From: Peptococcaceae bacterium BICA1-7
GTDB taxonomy: Bacteria > Bacillota > Desulfotomaculia > Desulfotomaculales > Desulfocucumaceae
Reading direction: 5' to 3'
DNA length: 64,000 nt
NCBI GenBank assembly: GCA_000802095.1
Contig: JUEB01000001.1
Span: 1 to 64,000 of the forward strand
This document shows positions 52,241 to 60,357 of this stretch, piece after piece. How positions within the stretch are numbered: position 1 is the first letter of the stretch; each line of letters starts with the position of its first letter. The notes under the pieces were generated by a model. It made no database searches, had not been told where the DNA came from, and was given only the letters and a program-made list of their open reading frames with translations. The position numbers were made by a program, and so were the translations under genes.

Positions 52241-53068
52241 TCAGGAGTCCTTTCCTGTAGCCAGTATCCCCTTTACCCGGTCCATCAGGTTAAAGTCTTC
52301 CCTTTCCTCATCCCCATCTTTCACCAGTGGGCCGAAGCCAAACCCGGCTGCCATCTCAGTGAGAAAAACCTTTAATGCCCTCATACGCCTTAAGTAAAAC
52401 TCCTCGTGCCCCACTTCCTCCACCGGAATGCCCATTTTGGCCCTGAGCACCTCCGGACCGTAGAGAAAAGGCATAATCATCCGGGCTATTTTGCTGTTCA
52501 TCCAGCGCCTGGACTCCAGTTTCACGTTTACATAGTTTATTAGCTCAAAATATATATCCGACCGGTTGTAATATTCCAGGGAGCCGGCATCATCCAGCCA
52601 CTCTTTGAGGGTCCACTGCCTGGACGCGCTATGGCCGAAACAAAAGGCCTGCTTTTCCACCATAAAATACTTTTCCTCTTTGCCGCCCTCCGGAGTAAAC
52701 CGCACCGCTCGGCCCACCGGGTAGGTTCTGCAGTTTCTGGACCTGGCCGGGTATACAGAGCACCTGCCGCCCTCCAGCATAAAGGCGCAAGTACCTCTCT
52801 CGGCATCATACAGTTTGACATAGGGCCAATTTGTATGGGGGTCCTCCTCAATTTCACAGTACTTTTCCAGAAAGTCTTTCCCGCTCATACCCAGATGCCG
52901 GGCCATGGTCTCCACATCCCAGGGGTCCAGCATTATTTTTATGGTATTGCAGCACCTTCCCATGCAGCGGTCATCACACTCAAAACTAAAGGCATCCTCC
53001 ATGCCCAGCTCACCCGCGTCTCCCCTTTCAAATTTTTCAACAGTATCCCGGTGCATTTTTAGAGACAT
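52241..53068 (-). CDS. YkgJ-family cysteine-cluster protein, paralogue
   Basis: 275 residues with the same Cys pattern as its neighbour: CDDRCMGRCCNTIKIMLDPWDV, CAFMLEGGRCSVYPARSRNCRTYPVG and a later C (AFCFGHS). The two proteins align over their first 180 residues, differing in the C-terminus, so they arose by duplication. Start ATG at 53068 with AGTATGTC upstream (weak); an alternative start is not obvious. Function unknown. Confidence 0.83.
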   Translation of the reverse strand: MSLKMHRDTVEKFERGDAGELGMEDAFSFECDDRCMGRCCNTIKIMLDPWDVETMARHLGMSGKDFLEKYCEIEEDPHTNWPYVKLYDAERGTCAFMLEGGRCSVYPARSRNCRTYPVGRAVRFTPEGGKEEKYFMVEKQAFCFGHSASRQWTLKEWLDDAGSLEYYNRSDIYFELINYVNVKLESRRWMNSKIARMIMPFLYGPEVLRAKMGIPVEEVGHEEFYLRRMRALKVFLTEMAAGFGFGPLVKDGDEEREDFNLMDRVKGILATGKDS

Positions 53069-53180
53069 ACTCTCTTCCCCCTCACTTTATTTCTCTTCGT
53101 CGTTTTTTCTTTATTTAGTATTTACTCCAGAAACTATCCGGTGGCATAATAAAATATACTATACTGAAATACTATGCGGT

Positions 53181-53215
53181 CGGGAGACAGGAGTCAGAAT
53201 ACAGAATTCAGAATT
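53181..53215 (+). repeat. Heptamer repeat, five units
   Basis: Units CGGGAGA, CAGGAGT, CAGAATA, CAGAATT, CAGAATT. The 20 bases before it (ATACTGAAAT.CTATGC) match those before the block at 7832, so the two belong to the same dispersed element. An opposite-strand piece (GAATTCTGACTC) lies at 53269-53280. Confidence 0.8.
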
Positions 53216-53328
53216 CAGGCATTCCCACAAGTGAAATAAGGCTTATTAACCAGGCCGCAGGCATGAATGAATTCTGACTCGAAAAAAAAATACAGTATAA
53301 GCATTTTTTTTCAAGGTAGGTGATCATA

Positions 53329-53553
53329 ATGCCGGAGCGCCTTGGGGTGTTGTACAATCCTGCTAACGGCCGGGTAAAAACTATAAAGTATTCCGGCAGC
53401 CCCCTGGTAATAAAAGAATCCTCCTGACTGTGCAGAAACAGAGTCTCCCAGGGCTGGGAGTTTTACCCTTTAAGCGAGGCCGGAGTAAAAGACCTAGTTT
53501 ACTTCGATGGCAACTGGCATATACCCTCCCCAACCGGGGAAAAAGATGAATAG
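53329..53553 (+). CDS. Small ORF with in-frame UGA and following hairpin (candidate selenoprotein or nonsense pseudogene)
   Basis: ATG at 53329 with AAGGTAGGTGATCATA upstream opens a frame of 74 codons to TAG at 53551, broken by one in-frame TGA at codon 33 (53425-53427). The part before (PERLGVLYNPANGRVKTIKY) and after it (GVKDLVYFDGNWHIPSPTGE) reads as one protein-like sequence. 17 bases after TGA is the hairpin CTCCCA-GGGC-TGGGAG (53445-53460), so the loop, starting with GG, lies 23 bases after the UGA, within the range for bacterial SECIS elements. A cysteine lies two residues after the UGA. Either selenocysteine insertion, a nonsense mutation or a sequence error is possible; no family is recognised. 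Confidence 0.45.
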
Positions 53554-53705
53554 CCGAACAGAGGAATGGGGACACACCTGCTGAAGTTTACTTAGTCCTT
53601 TGGAGACAGGAATGTCCCCGATCGGTACTTACTTTGGGGTCTGAGGAATGTCCCCGATGCATAAACGGCGGGGAGACTTAATGATAGTACCTGTGGTAAA
53701 ATAGA

Positions 53706-53727
53706 AAGCCGCCTTTATAGACGGCTT
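53706..53727. terminator. Small hairpin after tandem GGGGACA segment
   Basis: Arms AAGCCGCC and GACGGCTT, one mismatch, six-base loop. It lies in a gene-free segment (53554-53810) which also carries repeats of GAATGTCCCCGAT (at about 53609 and 53644) with an inverted GGGGACA at 53575, the look of a worn mobile or REP-like element. Confidence 0.5.
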
Positions 53728-53817
53728 AATCCAATTTCCAAAGTGATAAAAGCATTTTTTTCAGAGGGCAACCGGCCTCAAGACCAAACCAATAAGAATT
53801 GCCCCGGCCAACTCCTG

Positions 53818-53941
53818 TCTCCCGTCTCCTGACCGCTGGTACTACCCCCAAGCAGTCTCCTGACCTGAGGTAATACCCTAAAGCTGTCTCCTGACCAGAA
53901 GTATTACCCTCAAGCTGTCTCCTGACCGGAGGCACTACCCT
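53818..53941. repeat. Tandem 31-bp repeat, four copies
   Basis: Copies at 53818-53848, 53849-53879, 53880-53910 and 53911-53941, each with the core GTCTCCTGACC and an ending of ACCC. The first copy is the most divergent and merges with three heptamer units (53811-53831). The array ends 9 bases before the stop codon of the SulP gene. Confidence 0.85.
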
Positions 53942-53949
53942 GAAGCATC

Positions 53950-55806
53950 CTACTTTTTGAGCATAACATCCACGGCGTAAATCTCGGCCCGCAGAAAGGG
54001 CTCCTCCAGCATTCTCTCCAGCATTCTTACGAACCCGGTCACTGGATTCAGGCCCGAGGCGGCCACCGGCTTCAAATCCTCCACCACCTGGGCGGCAGTC
54101 TGCCTGGCCACTGCCGGCATCTCCTTCAGATAAGCTTCAGCCACAGACATGGACCTGCACAGTGAACCGAAAATTTCCCTCTCTGACATAAAAACATTTT
54201 CTTTTCCCACCAGCCCGGTGATGTGGGCCTTTTCCAGGGACCTGTATATGTCAGGCCTTACCCCGCTTATGATAACTTTCCTGCCCTCTCCGGAGGATCT
54301 TTTTATAAAGGTCTCAATTATCTCCAGGCAGGTGATGTCAATTGATGAAACGCTGCACATGTTGAGCACCATCACCCTTGAGCCTGTGCAGGAAGCCCTG
54401 TCAAGCTTTTCATCAAGGTCCATGGAGGACCCGAAATAAAGGTCTCCCCCAATGTCGATGGCAGCTACCGGAGATTCTGAAGCAGAGGACAATTCAGCCT
54501 CCCTGAAGCTTCCGGGACCGGCCCCCTCCAGCAGCCGCACCCCGGCGGCCCCGGTATTCTTAAGGAAAAGCACTATTGATATGGCTACCCCTGAGTATAT
54601 GGCATATTCCAGGTCCGGCGCCAGAATGGTGGCCGCAAAGGTAACCGCCAGCACGGTAGCATCATTTCTGTTGGAGGTCAGCACCTTCCTCACCGCATTT
54701 TTATCAATCATGGAGTAGGCCACCACCATGATGACCCCGGCCAGTGCCGCGCTGGGTATGAATTTGGCGTAGGGGGCCAGGAAAAGCAAAATCACCAGTA
54801 TGGCCACACCTGTAAGCACCCCGGCAAGCCTTGTCCTGCCGCCGTTTTGATAGGCTATGGCAGACCTTGTGAAGGAGCCGGAGCCGGCGATACTGCCCAG
54901 AAACGCTCCCCCCATATTGGCCATGCCCTGACCTATAAATTCCTGGTTGGAGTCAAGCTTCTGCTGTGTCTGGGCGGCTATGGCCTTGGAAATGGACACC
55001 GCCTCCACCAGACCTATTATGGCTATAACCGCAGCGCCCCCGGCAAGCTGGCCCATCAAACCAGGATCCAAGCTAATCATATTAAAGGGAGGAATAGCCG
55101 AGGGTATATTTCCGGTCAGCTTTATCCCAAATCTGCCCAGGTCAAGTATCATGACGGCCGCCGCGCAGAAAACCAGACCCAGCAGCGCCCCGGGAAGATT
55201 CTTGTTTATTTTTTTAAGTATAACGGTCACCAGAATGGTGCCCAGGCCCAGCCCAAAGGCTATGTAATTAATCTGATCAATGTGCTCCACGGTAAGCATT
55301 ACCTTTTCGATGGTGGAGTGATGCCCCTGGGGCAGGCTTATGCCCAGCAGCTGGTTGAACTGCCCCAGGGCTATAATCACCCCGGCCCCGGCGGTAAAGC
55401 CCACTATAACCGAGTGGGAAACGTAGTTCACCAGCTTGCCCAGCTTGAGCACGCCCATAATAAACTGTATGGCCCCCACCATAAAGGTGAGCAGGAACAG
55501 CATTTCATAAAAATTCTGCTGACCGGCATACATCCCCATTGTCCCGGCAATCAGCAGTGATATGGCATTGGTGGGGCCGGTGGCCAGGTGGTTTGAATTG
55601 CCGAAGGCTGAGCCCAGTATGGCCAGCACTATGGCCGCATACAGCCCGTAAACCGGTTCCACCCCGGCTATTATGGCATAGGCCATGGACTGTGGCAGGG
55701 CCACCACGGCCACCGTCAGGGCCGCTACAATATCGTTCCTTAGATAATCTTTCCTATATGTAGTTACTGTTTCATATAAAGGGAAAAACTTTCTCAACTT
55801 ACCCAT
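53950..55806 (-). CDS. SulP-family anion transporter with STAS domain
   Basis: 618 residues: membrane part of 10-14 segments (about 20-410) starting YRKDYLRNDIVAALTVAVVALPQSMAYAIIAGV, with the signature GPTNAISLLIAGTMG; then a STAS domain (about 440-545) and an extra C-terminal helical tail of about 60 residues (ending LNPVTGFVRMLERMLEEPFLRAEIYAVDVMLKK). Expected to import sulfate or another anion. Start ATG at 55806 lacks a strong ribosome site. A separate 50-aa peptide at 56176-56328 resembles this tail. Confidence 0.92.
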   Translation of the reverse strand: MGKLRKFFPLYETVTTYRKDYLRNDIVAALTVAVVALPQSMAYAIIAGVEPVYGLYAAIVLAILGSAFGNSNHLATGPTNAISLLIAGTMGMYAGQQNFYEMLFLLTFMVGAIQFIMGVLKLGKLVNYVSHSVIVGFTAGAGVIIALGQFNQLLGISLPQGHHSTIEKVMLTVEHIDQINYIAFGLGLGTILVTVILKKINKNLPGALLGLVFCAAAVMILDLGRFGIKLTGNIPSAIPPFNMISLDPGLMGQLAGGAAVIAIIGLVEAVSISKAIAAQTQQKLDSNQEFIGQGMANMGGAFLGSIAGSGSFTRSAIAYQNGGRTRLAGVLTGVAILVILLFLAPYAKFIPSAALAGVIMVVAYSMIDKNAVRKVLTSNRNDATVLAVTFAATILAPDLEYAIYSGVAISIVLFLKNTGAAGVRLLEGAGPGSFREAELSSASESPVAAIDIGGDLYFGSSMDLDEKLDRASCTGSRVMVLNMCSVSSIDITCLEIIETFIKRSSGEGRKVIISGVRPDIYRSLEKAHITGLVGKENVFMSEREIFGSLCRSMSVAEAYLKEMPAVARQTAAQVVEDLKPVAASGLNPVTGFVRMLERMLEEPFLRAEIYAVDVMLKK

Positions 55807-56111
55807 CTCTTTTCATTCATTTGGTTATTAATTCACATGCCACCGCAACTCTTAATCAATTTAGCATTGTACTATGATCCCCTTAAAAGCAAGATGTCTT
55901 TATTCACGCTGCATACACCTCCGAAACACCAAGTGATTTATTTTATATGTATAGAAAACCAAGGTTATATAGACATCATGTTACTTCTATTTAAATTATA
56001 TTTATCCTTCCACTTTTTCAATAATAATAAATTCTTATAAATATCGACCTAATTTGTTGTTATCTATTATATATTATAATGATAGAACTAATTTCAAATA
56101 GGAGAGTGCAA
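55807..56111. other. Gene-free AT-rich region
   Basis: About 300 bases between the SulP gene and the small SulP-tail peptide gene. No riboswitch or clear promoter recognised. Confidence 0.4.
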
Positions 56112-56115
56112 TTAA

Positions 56116-56154
56116 AAGCACAACCCCCTCCTTAAAGGAGAGGGTTGTATGCTT
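56116..56154 (-). terminator. Terminator of the SulP-tail peptide gene
   Basis: On the minus strand, AAGCATACAACCCTCTCC pairs with GGAGGGGGTTGTGCTT around TTTAA, followed by TTAATT. It follows the stop of the 50-aa peptide gene by 22 bases. Confidence 0.75.
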
Positions 56155-56175
56155 ATCTGAATTTTTTACCATAGC

Positions 56176-56328
56176 CTATACTTGTTTCAGCCTGGCCGTG
56201 AACTTGCCGGGGCGAATAACATTATTCTTCCTGTCATTACTCTTCAATAGCTCTGCCCTGTATATCTCGGCCTCGTAGAAAGGTCTTTCCAGAACCCTTT
56301 CAAACCATTCTTTAACAACATTAATCAT
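56176..56328 (-). CDS. 50-aa peptide resembling the SulP C-terminal tail
   Basis: 50 residues: INVVKEWFERVLERPFYEAEI, then YRAELLKSNDRKNN and FTARLKQV. The segment (F)xRxLE(R/E)PFxxAEIYxxxxL matches the last 25 residues of the SulP protein encoded 370 bases downstream. It has a good ribosome site (GGGGAGCTGATATAA) and its own terminator, so it appears to be a real, separately made small protein. No membrane segment. Function unknown; a regulator or dimer partner of SulP is one possibility. Confidence 0.65.
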   Translation of the reverse strand: MINVVKEWFERVLERPFYEAEIYRAELLKSNDRKNNVIRPGKFTARLKQV

Positions 56329-56653
56329 TTATATCAGCTCCCCGTACTGGAATATCCGTGCTTTGATTTTATTTTATACCTTAATGCAGTAATACTAAAC
56401 AGAAATACCGTTAATTGTCGCTTTGCCTAGGCAAAAGTTTCACAAAATCCATTAAGCTGGGATAAGTTTTCACAATTGAGGGTAGCCTGCTGTTCTTTGG
56501 TCAGGCCTCCATCACCAGTATTCCCCAATAAACCTTTTTAAATTGCATATGCCGGAACAACCCTAAGGCGCCCCGGCAGCTTTACACTTATTGACCGATC
56601 AAATATATGTTCGGTATAATTACCATATAAAAAATTATCTGGGAGATAGATAT

Positions 56654-57064
56654 ATGAATACACAGAATTATCCTGATCTTGACCTTCTGGTGGCCAGTCA
56701 TGGTCACCTGTGTCCCGGTCTGGCCATGGGCTACCGGGCTGCCCGGTACGCCCTGAAGATGGTGGACAGGGGACCGGGGCTGACGGTATACACCAGCAGC
56801 GGCGGCTGTCCCATGCACGCCATCGAAATGCTGACCGGGTGCTCCCGGGGCAGCGGCACAGTGATCACGACGGACGGTGAGGGCTGGGCCTTTTATGACA
56901 GTCAGTCTGATGAGGGCTTCCGCATAACCCTTAAAAAGGAGCTGGCGGGTACTGACGGGGACAGGGACAGGCACACCGAGCTGCTGCTCACTCTCCCGGA
57001 TAACGCCCTCTTTAACATGGAGGCCTTCAGCCCTCCCGGCGGCAGTAACGGGAGCAGGGCTTAA
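56654..57064 (+). CDS. FmdE-family protein
   Basis: 136 residues of the FmdE (formylmethanofuran dehydrogenase subunit E) type: SHGHLCPGLAMGYRAARYAL near the N-terminus and SGGCPMHAIEMLTGCSRGSG with conserved cysteines that could bind a metal. In bacteria these proteins often stand near molybdenum or C1 enzymes, but here none is near. Start ATG at 56654 with GGGAGATA upstream. The stop lies 5 bases before the MrfA start, so both are probably co-transcribed. Confidence 0.88.
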   Translation: MNTQNYPDLDLLVASHGHLCPGLAMGYRAARYALKMVDRGPGLTVYTSSGGCPMHAIEMLTGCSRGSGTVITTDGEGWAFYDSQSDEGFRITLKKELAGTDGDRDRHTELLLTLPDNALFNMEAFSPPGGSNGSRA

Positions 57065-57069
57065 TACCA

Positions 57070-59313
57070 ATGAACGCGGCAGAACTGATTGAGAGAATAA
57101 TGACCAGCCGGCACTACCGGGGCCAGATAGAGCACATTGAAGCCATCCCCCGCCGGGAAGCTGTGTACGGAGAGCTGTCCTCTCCTCTCCACCGGCTTCT
57201 GCAGTCTGCCCTGGAGGATAAAGGAATTAAATCACTTTATCTGCACCAGGCCAGGGCTGTGGAAAAAGTCCGGAGGGGCAGGCATATTGTGGTGGTAACC
57301 CCCACCGCCTCGGGTAAGAGCCTGTGCTACAACCTCCCTGTGCTGGACCGGCTGCTGCAGGAGCCCCGATCCTCGGCCCTTTATCTTTTCCCCACCAAGT
57401 CCCTGGGCCAGGACCAGTTGGAGGGACTTAGAAATTTTGATCTGCCCATTTCCGCCGGCATATACGACGGAGATACCCCGGACAGCGAAAAGGCGCCCTT
57501 AAGGGAAAGGGCCGGCATTATAATAAGTAACCCCGATATGGTCCACCGGGGAATACTGCCCAACCACCTTAAATGGCACCGGTTTTTTTCCAGCCTAAGG
57601 TATATCGTTATCGATGAGCTGCACAACTACCGGGGAGTTTTCGGAACCCACACCGCCCACATAATCAGGCGCCTGAGAAGGATTTGCGCCCATTACGGGT
57701 CCCATCCCGTTTTTATACTCTGCTCCGCCACCATTGCCAACCCTTCGGATCATGCCGGCCGCCTGACCGGACTGCCGGTTTCGGTGGTGGATGATAACGG
57801 GGCCCCCAGGGGCAGTATTTCTTTCCTGCTGTGGAAGCCTCCCCACCTCCTTTCCTATCTGAAGGAGGCCGCCTGGCTCCTGGGGCTGTGCATGGAGAGC
57901 AGATTCAGGACCATAGCCTTCTCCCGCTCCCGGCAGGTGGCCGAGCGGATACTGAGGTTTGCCAGGGGGCACCTGGACCCCAAAAAATCCGAAAGGCTCA
58001 TGGCCTACCGGGGAGGATACCTGGCTGCTGAAAGGCGGAAAATTGAAAAGGAGCTTTTCAGCGGCTCTCTTTTGGGGGTGGTCTCTACCAACGCACTGGA
58101 GCTGGGCATCGATGTGGGAAGCCTTGATGTATGCATAATTGCCGGCTTTCCGGGAACCATTGCCTCCACCTGGCAGCAGGCCGGCAGGGTGGGCCGGCAA
58201 AGCAGTGACTCGGTGGTCATATTCATAGCGGTGGAAAATCCGCTGGACCAGTATTTTATCAGAAACACCCGGGCTCTTTTCGACCGCCCCAGCGAGAACG
58301 CCCTGGTGGACCCCTCCAATCCTTACCTTCTTATGGGCCACGCCCTGTGCGCAGCCCACGAAATACCGGTCACCGGAGGGGATCGCCTGCTGTGGAATGA
58401 CACCTTCGGCGATGTGCTGGCACTGCTGGAGGAAGACGGGCTGCTGGCGCTGTCGGAAGGCATTTATTACTACAACGGACAGTTTTACCCCTCTGAAAGG
58501 GTAAGTATAAGATCAAGCTCCTCACAGATCTACCATCTTCGTGACACCGGCGGAAATAATCGCCTGGTAGGTATGCTGGACGGCTCTTCGGCACTGTCGG
58601 AGGTTTATCCCGGGGCGGTTTACATGCATCAGGGGGAGAGTTTTGTTGTCAGGGACCTTGATACCCAAACTGCCACCGCCTACCTGGAGAGAGGCCGGAC
58701 CGACTACTACACCATGTGCCGCAGGGAAAAGAGCACAGAAATAATCTCATTAACCAGAAATAAGAGAATAAGGGGAGTGGAGGTTCATACCGGGCAAATC
58801 AGGGTCACCACCCGGGTGACCGGCTTTATTAAAAAGCATGAGACCACTGGGCAGGTGCTGGGCGGCGCTGATCTTGACCTCCCCAGACAGGTGATGGAAA
58901 CCACCGGAACCTGGATGGTATTTGACCACCTGGTGGAAAAAGAGGTAAAAAGGCAGGGCTATGACCTGATGGGGGGGCTGCACGCTCTGGAGCACGCCGC
59001 CATAGGACTGCTTCCCTTATTCTCCATGTGTGACAGAAACGACCTGGGGGGCCTTTCCACCACCCGGCACAGTCAGACCGGAAGGCCCACAGTGTTTATA
59101 CACGACTCCTGCCAGGGAGGGGTTGGCTTTTCTGAAAAGGGCTATGATGAAATAGAAGGTCTTTTGGAAGAAACCCTCAGGGCCATTTCATCCTGCGGGT
59201 GCCCGGACGGCTGTCCGTCCTGCATACAGTCTCCCAAGTGCTCCAACTTTAACCGCCCGCTGGACAAGGAATGCGCCGTGCTGATTCTGCGCCTGGTTAC
59301 AGGAAAGACATAA
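57070..59313 (+). CDS. mrfA: MrfA/YprA-type DEAH helicase (mitomycin repair)
   Basis: 747 residues, about the length of B. subtilis MrfA. Helicase motifs: Walker A TPTASGKS, DELH in VIDELHNYRG, CSATIANPSDH, QAGRVGRQSSDSVV. The C-terminal DUF1998 domain has the four-cysteine metal site SCGCPDGCPSCIQSPKC. MrfA unwinds damaged DNA with 3'-5' polarity and works with the MrfB nuclease to repair mitomycin C lesions. ATG start at 57070. Downstream gene follows after 72 bases. Confidence 0.93.
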   Translation: MNAAELIERIMTSRHYRGQIEHIEAIPRREAVYGELSSPLHRLLQSALEDKGIKSLYLHQARAVEKVRRGRHIVVVTPTASGKSLCYNLPVLDRLLQEPRSSALYLFPTKSLGQDQLEGLRNFDLPISAGIYDGDTPDSEKAPLRERAGIIISNPDMVHRGILPNHLKWHRFFSSLRYIVIDELHNYRGVFGTHTAHIIRRLRRICAHYGSHPVFILCSATIANPSDHAGRLTGLPVSVVDDNGAPRGSISFLLWKPPHLLSYLKEAAWLLGLCMESRFRTIAFSRSRQVAERILRFARGHLDPKKSERLMAYRGGYLAAERRKIEKELFSGSLLGVVSTNALELGIDVGSLDVCIIAGFPGTIASTWQQAGRVGRQSSDSVVIFIAVENPLDQYFIRNTRALFDRPSENALVDPSNPYLLMGHALCAAHEIPVTGGDRLLWNDTFGDVLALLEEDGLLALSEGIYYYNGQFYPSERVSIRSSSSQIYHLRDTGGNNRLVGMLDGSSALSEVYPGAVYMHQGESFVVRDLDTQTATAYLERGRTDYYTMCRREKSTEIISLTRNKRIRGVEVHTGQIRVTTRVTGFIKKHETTGQVLGGADLDLPRQVMETTGTWMVFDHLVEKEVKRQGYDLMGGLHALEHAAIGLLPLFSMCDRNDLGGLSTTRHSQTGRPTVFIHDSCQGGVGFSEKGYDEIEGLLEETLRAISSCGCPDGCPSCIQSPKCSNFNRPLDKECAVLILRLVTGKT

Positions 59314-59385
59314 GCCTTATACTAAAGCTCTTATACTGCCGGAAAAGCCACCAGGTGTACTAAAACCTTCCGGGGGACGAATTGT

Positions 59386-60345
59386 ATGAGTATTTTTGAA
59401 CGGCTGAATAAAATTAAAAGCAGGCGGGATAGCCCCGGCCCCAAAAGGGAAACAGACCAATCACCGGGGGTAATACCGGGGGGAAGAGAAATAACCGGCA
59501 CGCTGGGCAGTTTTCTTCTATTTGAGAGCGCCGAGCCTGACTGCTGCTGCTTGCCTATCTTCACCGGAGGCCTGGCCGGAAACCTTAAACTGATCAGGGG
59601 CATAGGCCCGGTGACCGAGGAGAGGCTGAAAGAGGAGGGACTGGCTACCCTGGAAAGCCTCCTGGACCATCCCCGCTGGGGCAGCCAGGCACACCTGGTC
59701 AAAAGGCTTATCGAGGAAAAAAGAACAGCTGAAATAAGGAGACTGGGGGCCCCCGACAGGGATTTGCTGTGTTTTTTCGCTCCCCGGGACATAGTTTTTC
59801 TGGACATTGAGTCAACCGGGCTTTGGGCCAGCCAGCCGCTGTTTTTAATAGGCCTGCTGTACCCAGACGGGAATAAAATGGTGGCGCAGCAGTTCTTTGC
59901 CCGCCACTACAGCGAGGAAAAGGCCCTTTTGGAGGCCGTCCACAGGCGCCTTAAGGACTTCAGTGTAATTGTCACCTTTAACGGCAAAAGATTTGATATT
60001 CCCTATATGGAGGGCAGATCAGTGGAGCACCGGCTTTTTCACCGGTACCGCCACTTTCAGGTGGACCTCCTGCACCACGCCCGGAGGCACTTCTCACCGG
60101 TCCTTCCCGACTGCAGGCTGGCCACCCTTGAGGAGAGAGTCCTGGGAGTGATCAGGAAAGATGACATCCCCGGACACCTGATCCCGGAAACCTATCACAG
60201 GTTTGTGCGGACCCGGGACCAGGGACTGATACTACCGGTCATAAGCCATAACAGAACCGACCTGCTGTCCATGGCCCGGCTTTTTTACCTGGTGGGTGAA
60301 AAAACGGTGGAAACAGGAGGGGGCACACAGCAAACAGGGGTCTAG
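59386..60345 (+). CDS. mrfB: MrfB/YprB-type DNA-repair exonuclease
   Basis: 319 residues. N-terminal helix-hairpin-helix (LIRGIGPVTEERLKEEGLATLESLL) and a C-terminal RNase-H-like DEDD exonuclease domain: DIVFLDIESTGLW (DxE), VTFNGKRFDIPYM (D) and ISHNRTDLLSMARL (D). Somewhat shorter than the 413-residue B. subtilis protein. It acts with MrfA in mitomycin repair. ATG start with GGGGGACG upstream. It converges on dinB; only 12 bases separate the stops. Confidence 0.9.
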   Translation: MSIFERLNKIKSRRDSPGPKRETDQSPGVIPGGREITGTLGSFLLFESAEPDCCCLPIFTGGLAGNLKLIRGIGPVTEERLKEEGLATLESLLDHPRWGSQAHLVKRLIEEKRTAEIRRLGAPDRDLLCFFAPRDIVFLDIESTGLWASQPLFLIGLLYPDGNKMVAQQFFARHYSEEKALLEAVHRRLKDFSVIVTFNGKRFDIPYMEGRSVEHRLFHRYRHFQVDLLHHARRHFSPVLPDCRLATLEERVLGVIRKDDIPGHLIPETYHRFVRTRDQGLILPVISHNRTDLLSMARLFYLVGEKTVETGGGTQQTGV

Positions 60346-60357
60346 GCATCCATTATA

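Noticed and set aside
54847-55560. 237-codon plus-strand frame opposite SulP
   Set aside because: Antisense shadow; no ribosome site and unlike any known protein, while the minus strand is a full SulP.
57595-58359. 254-codon minus-strand frame opposite mrfA
   Set aside because: Shadow of the helicase gene, rich in His/Pro/Gly as expected for a reverse frame.
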